Shown here piece by piece: positions 4,619 through 8,822 of a DNA stretch of 8,822 nucleotides (position 1 is the first letter of the stretch; each line of letters starts with the position of its first letter). The notes under the pieces are model-generated. The model saw only the letters and a list, made by a program, of their open reading frames with translations. It did not search any database and was not told where the DNA came from. The stretch is from contig JACDGC010000116.1 in assembly GCA_013815535.1 (NCBI GenBank), positions 1 to 8,822 on the forward strand. The letters run 5' to 3'. Source of the DNA: Ktedonobacterales bacterium (GTDB taxonomy: Bacteria; Chloroflexota; Ktedonobacteria; Ktedonobacterales; JACDGC01). Position numbers and translations under genes: made by a program.

Positions 4619-5599
4619 ATGCAAAACGCGACACTCGCGCCTGCTGCGGCACCGGCTCGTGACAGCACACGCACGTTCTTTCAAAAGTTGCTGCGTGTCA
4701 GCCCCTTCTTCACTTTTGCTGGGCTGACGATGGTGCCGTTGGCCCTCGTGGCAATCATCGGTCTGATTGTCGATCCACAGGTCATCACGGGGTCGCCCGC
4801 GTGGATCAAGCCGCTGAAGTTCGCCATCTCGACCGGCATTTATACCTTCACGGTGTTATACCTGCTCACATTCGTTGAGGGGCACCGCCGCACCATCGCC
4901 ATCATCACGAACGTGATGGGTGTGGGGTTGCTGGTGGAGGTGGGCTTGATCACCATGCAGGTCGTGCGTGGCACCACCAGCCATTTCAACTTTGCCACGC
5001 CTTTTGATGGGGCGGTCTTCGAGACGATGGCCGTCTTCATCGTGTTGGTGTGGACGATGGGCCTCGTCGCCGCGATCTTGTTGCTGCGCCAACGGCTGCC
5101 AGATGCGGCCTGGGCGTGGTCATTGCGGCTGGGGATGATCACCGCGCTGGTCGGGATGGCCGTCGCATTCCTCATGACCACGCCGAACGCGGCGCAGTTG
5201 GCGAACGCTCAGGCGGGCCATGGGTTGCCCATTGGTGGCGCGCACACGGTGGGCGTGACGGATGGCGGGCCGGGGCTGCCGCTGCTTGGGTGGAGCACCG
5301 TTGCTGGTGACCTGCGCGTGCCGCATTTCTTTGGGCTGCATGGGTTGCAGGTGCTGTTGATTGTGGGCATTCTGGTGGCGCAGACCGCCGCCTGGCTGGA
5401 TATGCGCCACCGTGTGGCCATCGTCGTGACGGCGGGCGTGGCCTATCTGGCGCTCATCGGCATCCTCACGTGGCAGGCGTTGCGGGCCCAGTCGATCATG
5501 CACCCCGACGCGCTTACGCTGGTGAGCCTGGCCGCGCTCGCGCTGGCCACGGTGGGCGTCGTTGGCGGGGTGCTGGTGCACGGTCGCCGCGCCGCGTAG
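4619..5599 (+). CDS. Conserved multi-pass membrane protein of unknown function
   Basis: The 326-aa protein starts at ATG 4619 with AGAGGA eight bases upstream. About eight hydrophobic segments are visible: roughly 30-51, 70-86, 94-114, 132-156, 168-186, 236-256, 265-288 and 299-321. Conserved-looking motifs are SPAWIKPLKFAIS (59-71) after the first segment and a Gly/His-rich loop with GGAHTVG (206-212), DGGPGLPLLGWS (215-226), and VPHFFGLHGLQ (234-244). These remind me of a family of uncharacterised membrane proteins that I cannot name more closely. His209, His236 and His241 could bind a metal or haem, but that is speculation. There is no signal peptide apart from the first membrane segment. 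It lies 143 bp after the epimerase gene, behind the 72-bp inverted repeat, so it is probably a separate transcription unit. Confidence 0.8.
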   Translation: MQNATLAPAAAPARDSTRTFFQKLLRVSPFFTFAGLTMVPLALVAIIGLIVDPQVITGSPAWIKPLKFAISTGIYTFTVLYLLTFVEGHRRTIAIITNVMGVGLLVEVGLITMQVVRGTTSHFNFATPFDGAVFETMAVFIVLVWTMGLVAAILLLRQRLPDAAWAWSLRLGMITALVGMAVAFLMTTPNAAQLANAQAGHGLPIGGAHTVGVTDGGPGLPLLGWSTVAGDLRVPHFFGLHGLQVLLIVGILVAQTAAWLDMRHRVAIVVTAGVAYLALIGILTWQALRAQSIMHPDALTLVSLAALALATVGVVGGVLVHGRRAA

Positions 5600-5658
5600 C
5601 CCAGTTGAATGCACACGTGTCAGAGCCACCATTGCATCAATGATGGCCCTGGCACGCT

Positions 5659-5955
5659 TCAGATCCATTCCGTCAGCCAGGCGAACTCGGTTTCGATGAT
5701 GTGTTGCATCAAGAACACCCCAGCGGGTGCGAGGACGAGATGGCCACCGACCACGCAGGTCAGCCCCATGCTCTGCAAGCCGTGCCAGTTGGGGTCGGGC
5801 AGGGGGCGATGGTTCAGGGTTTTCATGGCCACCAGCAAGAAGCGCCCTTGTTCCTCGCCGGAAAGGCGACCCCAAGTGGTCGCGGGGTTCATGATGGACA
5901 GATCCACTGGTAGGGCAATGTGTCGCGTTGGTGAGTCGCTGTCGCTTGCGAGCAT
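5659..5955 (-). CDS. Small hypothetical protein (98 aa)
   Basis: The leftward frame is read from ATG 5955, with AAGGAGA nine bases upstream. The longer in-frame ATG at 6081 lies upstream of the -35 of the promoter at 6043-6071, so it cannot be used from that promoter. The protein begins MLASDSDSPTRHIALPVDLS and contains ATTWGRLSGEEQGRFLLVA (about 23-41) and a hydrophobic Gly/Val/Leu stretch (about 60-78) that may be buried or membrane-associated. I do not recognise the family. It has its own strong promoter and a folded 5' leader, and it stands opposite the otherwise rightward genes around it. Its 3' end faces the 3' end of the membrane protein gene, about 60 bp away. Confidence 0.65.
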   Translation of the reverse strand: MLASDSDSPTRHIALPVDLSIMNPATTWGRLSGEEQGRFLLVAMKTLNHRPLPDPNWHGLQSMGLTCVVGGHLVLAPAGVFLMQHIIETEFAWLTEWI

Positions 5956-5983
5956 GAGATATGTTCTCCTTCCGTAGATAAAA

Positions 5984-6035
5984 GAGCAGAACAGTCCAAA
6001 CGCCACTCTCACCGAGAGTAGTCGCTGCTCTGCTC
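5984..6035 (-). promoter_or_regulatory. Structured 5' leader of the 98-aa gene, possible attenuator
   Basis: Read on the minus strand, GAGCAGAGCAG (6035-6025) pairs with CTGTTCTGCTC (5994-5984) as an 11-bp stem with one G.U pair. The enclosed loop contains a second hairpin, ACTCTC-GGT-GAGAGT (6019-6005). Four U residues follow (5983-5980), then the ribosome site (5971-5965). The predicted transcript start (about 6036) is at the foot of the stem, so nearly the whole leader is folded. It could be an intrinsic attenuator or a 5' stability hairpin. No known riboswitch class is recognised. Confidence 0.5.
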
Positions 6036-6042
6036 GAATAGT

Positions 6043-6071
6043 AGTGTACACGATGTTTCTATAAGTGTCAA
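6043..6071 (-). promoter_or_regulatory. Sigma70-type promoter of the 98-aa gene
   Basis: On the minus strand a perfect -35 TTGACA (6071-6066) is followed by an exact 17-bp spacer and the -10 TACACT (6048-6043), which matches at four of six positions. The predicted start is near 6036, giving a leader of about 80 bases before the ATG at 5955. Confidence 0.65.
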
Positions 6072-6115
6072 TACGTTGCATATGGAATCGTAACTTTTTA
6101 GCTAGTTCGCTGTTG

Positions 6116-6124
6116 TGGTACTAT
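6116..6124 (+). promoter_or_regulatory. Possible extended -10 promoter of the 72-aa gene
   Basis: TGGTACTAT is an extended -10 (TGn followed by TACTAT, four of six matches). The -35 area 18 bp upstream is poor (TTTTTA), which an extended -10 can tolerate. Transcription would start near 6131, about 36 bases before the ATG at 6167. Confidence 0.4.
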
Positions 6125-6166
6125 ACGAGGACCAAACGCTATTCTCACTAAAGGGGATGTCCGGTC

Positions 6167-6385
6167 ATGTCTTCTCCGAACTACATCGCCAAAACTAGGG
6201 CGGTCATAGAGTTACAGTCAAAAACTGGAAAGGGAAGACGTATCATTGAAAATGCTATGGCGGTTCTTGAGGAAGCAGGCCGCATTCATATTGAACCTGA
6301 TCCTTTTGATAAGCGTATTTTCCGTATTTCTCTTGTTGATATGGATTTAGTAAGGCGAGTGCTGATGGGAGAAGAAGACGCCTAG
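6167..6385 (+). CDS. Small AT-rich hypothetical protein (72 aa), winged-helix-like
   Basis: The gene starts at ATG 6167, with AAGGGGA nine bases upstream. The 72-aa protein begins MSSPNYIAKTRAVIELQSK. It has a basic helix with GKGRRIIENAMAVLEEAG (21-38), then RIHIEPDPFDKRIFRIS (39-55), which looks like two beta strands with a turn, and a final helix. Helix, then beta hairpin, is reminiscent of the recognition helix and wing of small winged-helix DNA-binding proteins, but this is pattern reading and no family is recognised. Its codon use is far more AT-rich than its neighbours (for example GAT, AAA, TTT, ATT, CTT), as is the upstream region, so it may be a later arrival by transfer. It diverges from the 98-aa gene. 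Confidence 0.65.
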   Translation: MSSPNYIAKTRAVIELQSKTGKGRRIIENAMAVLEEAGRIHIEPDPFDKRIFRISLVDMDLVRRVLMGEEDA

Positions 6386-6436
6386 GTTTTGGTGCTTGCT
6401 TGAGGCTGTGTTGATCCCTTATGTTGCCTCCTTGCT

Positions 6437-6475
6437 TTGCACGCCCCGGCCCCTTCCTCGTATGATTCAGATCAT
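6437..6475 (+). promoter_or_regulatory. Possible promoter with dyad before the methyltransferase gene
   Basis: TATGAT (6461-6466) matches a -10 at five of six positions, with a poor -35 TTGCAC (6437-6442) 18 bp upstream. ATGAT and ATCAT form a dyad with a 4-bp gap (6462-6475) that overlaps the -10, where a repressor could bind. Between 6386 and 6436 I see nothing clear. Confidence 0.3.
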
Positions 6476-6503
6476 TCTAGCCGAATAGGGGAGGCTCTTT
6501 CCC

Positions 6504-7178
6504 ATGGCGAGCGAAAATGATCTGCTTGGCCCCGACGGGCGCGACAAAGATGACGCCACGCCCGATGGTGAGTTTTATCGACAGGCGCGGATGGTGGCGC
6601 ACATCGACGACGGTGCCATCGCCACGCTGACCAGCATCTACCGCGAGTTGCTGACTCCCCTCGGCCCTGAAGCCCATGTGCTGGATCTGATGAGCAGCCG
6701 CTATTCACACCTGCCTATGGATGTCGAGTTGGGCGAGATCGCTGGGCTGGGGATGAACGCGGCGGAACTGCGGGCGAATCCCCAGCTTGGCGCGGCAGTG
6801 GTGCAAGACCTGAACGCGAACCCGCGCATGCCTTTCCCAAATGCCTATTTTGGTGCGGTGGTGTGCGCGGTGTCGGTGCAATACCTGACAAAGCCCGTGG
6901 CCGTCTTCCGTGAAGTCGCCCGAATTTTGCGGCCCACGGGTCCGTTTTGCGTGGCGTTCTCGAACCGCATGTTCCCCACGAAGGCGATTCGTGCGTGGCG
7001 CGAACGCGATGACGAAGGCCACATCGACCTGGTGACCGGCTATTTCGCGGCGGCGGGGGGCTTTGACGCGCCCCAGGTCATCCGCCACGCGGGGGTTGCC
7101 GCGCGGTGGTGGGGGGGTGGCAGCGATCCGCTTTACGCCGTCATCGCCCGCAAATCGGCACCAGATATGGTAGAATAG
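6504..7178 (+). CDS. Class I SAM-dependent methyltransferase-like protein
   Basis: The 224-aa protein starts at ATG 6504 behind AGGGGAGG. Residues 57-150 follow the methyltransferase type 11 layout: HVLDLMSSRYSHLP (58-71) in the place of motif I, GLGMNAAEL (81-89) as the second strand and turn, QDLNANPRMPFPNAYFGAVV (101-120) with the acidic residue and motif IV strand, then VQYL and a post-I helix ending REVARILRPTG (136-146). Motif I lacks the usual GxGxG glycines, as happens in a subgroup of these proteins; whether SAM still binds is open. FSNRMFPTKAI (152-162) is a conserved segment in that subgroup, as I recall. The substrate is unknown. The pterin synthase gene follows after 75 bp on the same strand and may be cotranscribed. 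Confidence 0.8.
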   Translation: MASENDLLGPDGRDKDDATPDGEFYRQARMVAHIDDGAIATLTSIYRELLTPLGPEAHVLDLMSSRYSHLPMDVELGEIAGLGMNAAELRANPQLGAAVVQDLNANPRMPFPNAYFGAVVCAVSVQYLTKPVAVFREVARILRPTGPFCVAFSNRMFPTKAIRAWRERDDEGHIDLVTGYFAAAGGFDAPQVIRHAGVAARWWGGGSDPLYAVIARKSAPDMVE

Positions 7179-7186
7179 GTGAGCAA

Positions 7187-7208
7187 TGGCCCCCACCAGT
7201 GGGGGCCA
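7187..7208 (+). repeat. GC-rich hairpin between methyltransferase and pterin synthase genes
   Basis: TGGCCCCCA (7187-7195) and TGGGGGCCA (7200-7208) form a perfect 9-bp stem with a 4-base loop, eight bases after the methyltransferase stop codon. No U tract follows. It may reduce read-through or stabilise the upstream mRNA end within an operon. It also speaks against translation of the next gene from the upstream GTG at 7179, which would lie in front of this hairpin. Confidence 0.6.
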
Positions 7209-7253
7209 ATCTCTCACGTGGACCGTTTGCCACCGTGCCAAAGGAGCCAAGCA

Positions 7254-7751
7254 GTGACCTGGAAGATCGTCATCGCGGGCGGCAACCTCAGCTTTAGCGC
7301 GGCCCACTTCATCACCCTGGATGGCACCTACGAGCCGCTCCACGGGCATAACTATGGGGTGAGCGCCGAACTGTGGGGCGACGACTTGACGACCGACAGT
7401 TATCTGCTGGATTTTGGGGTGGTGAAGGCGATGATGCGGAGCTTGATCAGCGAGGTCAACCATCGTTTTCTGTTGCCGCTGCACAATCCCTTTCTGCGCC
7501 TGGAGCGCAGTGCCGATGAGGCCGAATGGCACATTCATCTAAACGACGGCGCGCGTTTTGTGTTGCCCGCTGCCAGCGTGGTGACATTGCCCTTTGACAA
7601 TGCCACGGCGGAGCGGCTGGCCGAATGGTTCGCCGGGCGCATGCGTGTGGAATTGGCGGCGCGTGGCATCGCCAACGTGCGCCGCATTATGGTTGGCGTT
7701 GCCGAAACCGAGATGCAGACCGCCTATTGTACCGTTGATCTGGTATTATGA
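7254..7751 (+). CDS. 6-pyruvoyl-tetrahydropterin synthase family protein, PTPS-III-like
   Basis: The start is placed at GTG 7254, with AAGGAG seven bases upstream, giving 165 aa; a GTG at 7179 would add 25 residues that do not resemble the family. The family converts 7,8-dihydroneopterin triphosphate in pterin, queuosine or folate pathways. Zinc ligands are His18 (FSAAHF), His30 and His32 (LHGHNY). The catalytic Cys before LHGHNY is absent: the segment reads TYEPLHGHNY, with Glu27 two residues before the Leu. A Glu there is the mark of PTPS-III proteins, which make 6-hydroxymethyl-dihydropterin and replace dihydroneopterin aldolase in folate synthesis. LDFGVVK (52-58), Asn69-His70 in place of the usual Asp-His, and GVAET with Glu151 complete the site. 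It is not safely called QueD. A glutamate dehydrogenase follows 74 bp later. Confidence 0.88.
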   Translation: MTWKIVIAGGNLSFSAAHFITLDGTYEPLHGHNYGVSAELWGDDLTTDSYLLDFGVVKAMMRSLISEVNHRFLLPLHNPFLRLERSADEAEWHIHLNDGARFVLPAASVVTLPFDNATAERLAEWFAGRMRVELAARGIANVRRIMVGVAETEMQTAYCTVDLVL

Positions 7752-7825
7752 CAGTGCCATCTCATCCGCTTGCGATGGTGCGAGTGGATTTCAGTCAGTG
7801 AAGACATGAGGAGGAATCGACCATT

Positions 7826-8822
7826 ATGGCTATTAGTGATGTGGTGACGACATCGTTCTATGGCGGCGTGCTGCGCCAATTTGACACGGCGGCCCAATTG
7901 CTGGGGCTGGATGAAGAATTGCAAGCGATCTTGCGCACGCCCAAGCGCGAACTGACAGTGCACTTTCCGGTGCGGATGGATGACGGCAGCGTGCGGATGT
8001 TCGAGGGCTATCGCGTGCAGCACAACGTCAACTGCGGCCCTGCCAAGGGTGGCATTCGCTATTCGCCCGAAGCCTCGCTCGATGAAGTGCGCGCGCTGGC
8101 GATGCTGATGACGTGGAAGTGCGCCGTGCTGGGCATCCCCTATGGTGGCGCGAAGGGCGGCGTGAACGTGGACCGCCGCGAACTGTCGAAGCACGAGCTG
8201 GAGCGGCTCACCCGCCGCTATGCCACCGAGATCTCCGTCATCATCGGGCCAGATATCGACATCCCCGCGCCCGATGTGAACACGGATGGGCAGATCATGG
8301 CGTGGATCATGGATACGCTGTCGATGCACAGCGGCCACAACGTGCCCGCCGCCGTCACTGGCAAGCCCGTCGTCATCGGCGGCAGCGAGGGGCGCATCGA
8401 GGCGACGGGGCGCGGCGTCTTCATCGTCGCCCGCGAGGTCGCCAAGCATCTGGGCATTCCCTTCGTCGGGGCCGAGGTGGTCATCCAAGGTTTTGGCAAC
8501 GTCGGCTCCGTCACGGCGGAACTAATGCATGATGCGGGCTGCAAGATCATCGCGCTCAGCGATATCTATGGGGCCATCTATAATGCCAATGGCATCGACA
8601 TCACCCTGGCCAAACAATACATCAAAGAGCACGGCAAACTCAAGGGGATGCCCGGTTCGCAAGAGATCACCAACGCTCAGCTGCTTGAGACGCCGTGCGA
8701 CATCCTCATCCCTGCCGCCACCGAGGGGCAACTGACCCACCACAACGCCGACCGCATCCAGACCAAACTGATCGTCGAGGCGGCGAATGGTCCCACCACC
8801 CCCGAGGCTGACCAGATCTTCC
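7826..8822 (+). CDS. Glutamate dehydrogenase, 3' end beyond window
   Basis: The frame opens at ATG 7826 behind GAGGAGGAA (11 bases between AGGAGG and ATG) and stays open to the window end, giving 332 residues of an expected 415 or so. The enzyme interconverts glutamate with 2-oxoglutarate and ammonia using NAD or NADP. The dimerisation and substrate domain shows NCGPAKGGIRY (69-79), MTWKCAV (95-101) with Lys98, and the signature GIPYGGAKGGV (103-113) with catalytic Lys110. PAPDVNTD (147-154) contains the catalytic Asp150. The nucleotide domain begins with QGFGNVGS (221-228), and Asp246 in ALSDIYGA sits at the end of the second strand, which favours NAD. IPAATEGQL and EAANGPTTPEAD close the visible part. 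The 74-bp gap to the pterin synthase holds no clear promoter or terminator. Confidence 0.95.
   Translation, partial: MAISDVVTTSFYGGVLRQFDTAAQLLGLDEELQAILRTPKRELTVHFPVRMDDGSVRMFEGYRVQHNVNCGPAKGGIRYSPEASLDEVRALAMLMTWKCAVLGIPYGGAKGGVNVDRRELSKHELERLTRRYATEISVIIGPDIDIPAPDVNTDGQIMAWIMDTLSMHSGHNVPAAVTGKPVVIGGSEGRIEATGRGVFIVAREVAKHLGIPFVGAEVVIQGFGNVGSVTAELMHDAGCKIIALSDIYGAIYNANGIDITLAKQYIKEHGKLKGMPGSQEITNAQLLETPCDILIPAATEGQLTHHNADRIQTKLIVEAANGPTTPEADQIF

Noticed and set aside
5120..5875. A 251-codon leftward frame opposite the membrane protein gene
   Set aside because: Its composition is Arg/His/Pro-rich and it has no recognisable domain. It also overlaps the better supported 98-aa gene in another frame.
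5956..6081. Longer N-terminus for the 98-aa gene, from ATG 6081
   Set aside because: The start would lie upstream of the -35 of the only strong promoter, and the ATG at 5955 has AAGGAGA at the right distance.
7179..7253. Upstream GTG start at 7179 for the pterin synthase
   Set aside because: The added 25 residues do not fit the family, a GC-rich hairpin occupies this stretch, and the GTG at 7254 has a strong ribosome site.
6705..7538. A 277-codon leftward frame across the methyltransferase and pterin synthase genes
   Set aside because: It spans two well supported plus-strand genes with family motifs; its peptide is Arg/His-rich and unrecognisable.
7724..8488. A 254-codon leftward frame opposite the glutamate dehydrogenase gene
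   Set aside because: The plus-strand glutamate dehydrogenase is certain. The antisense peptide has the His/Asp/Ala-rich look of a shadow frame.

Overview
The window is bacterial DNA of moderately high GC, dense with genes, with clear Shine-Dalgarno sites (AGGAGG, AAGGGAG and AAAGGAG types) before nearly every gene. No rRNA, tRNA, IS or CRISPR array is visible. The lineage cannot be fixed from sequence alone. The gene mix (solitary fliP, a pterin synthase of the Glu type, a stand-alone methyltransferase, a glutamate dehydrogenase) makes me think loosely of Chloroflexota or a related group, but this is a guess.

The left third looks like a chromosomal replication origin. A gene-free stretch of about 730 bp (1126-1857) holds about a dozen strong DnaA boxes of the TTATCCACA family on both strands, three AT-rich segments, and a run of box-like ATCCCCA iterons spaced about one helical turn apart. 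At its left edge is a perfect 44-bp palindrome whose centre is a parS-type ParB site (TGTTCCACGTGGAACA). A second pair of DnaA boxes (259-287) lies between a partial leftward gene (1-240) and a rightward gene of unknown function (403-1125), so the origin may be bipartite with that gene inside it. No dnaA, dnaN, parA, parB or gidA is visible in the window.

To the right of the origin, fliP (flagellar export-gate subunit) runs leftward and ends about 10 bp from the last DnaA box. It stands alone, without fliQ or fliR next to it, and has a lipoprotein-like N-terminus. Divergent from it is a membrane-anchored cupredoxin whose promoter has a MerR/TipA-type layout (TTGACT, then a dyad filling a 19-bp spacer). 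An NAD(P)-binding epimerase-like protein follows, then a 72-bp imperfect inverted repeat and an 8-TM conserved membrane protein.

From about 5.65 kb there is a divergent pair of small unknown genes: a 98-aa leftward gene with a strong promoter and a structured 5' leader, and a 72-aa rightward gene that is clearly more AT-rich than its surroundings. A rightward series closes the window: a SAM-methyltransferase-like protein, a 6-pyruvoyl-tetrahydropterin synthase homologue with Glu in place of the catalytic Cys (a PTPS-III-like feature that points to folate synthesis), and a Glu/Leu/Phe/Val-type glutamate dehydrogenase cut off by the window end. Most genes right of the origin point rightward and the left-edge gene points leftward, as expected for genes co-oriented with forks leaving an origin near 1.2-1.85 kb.
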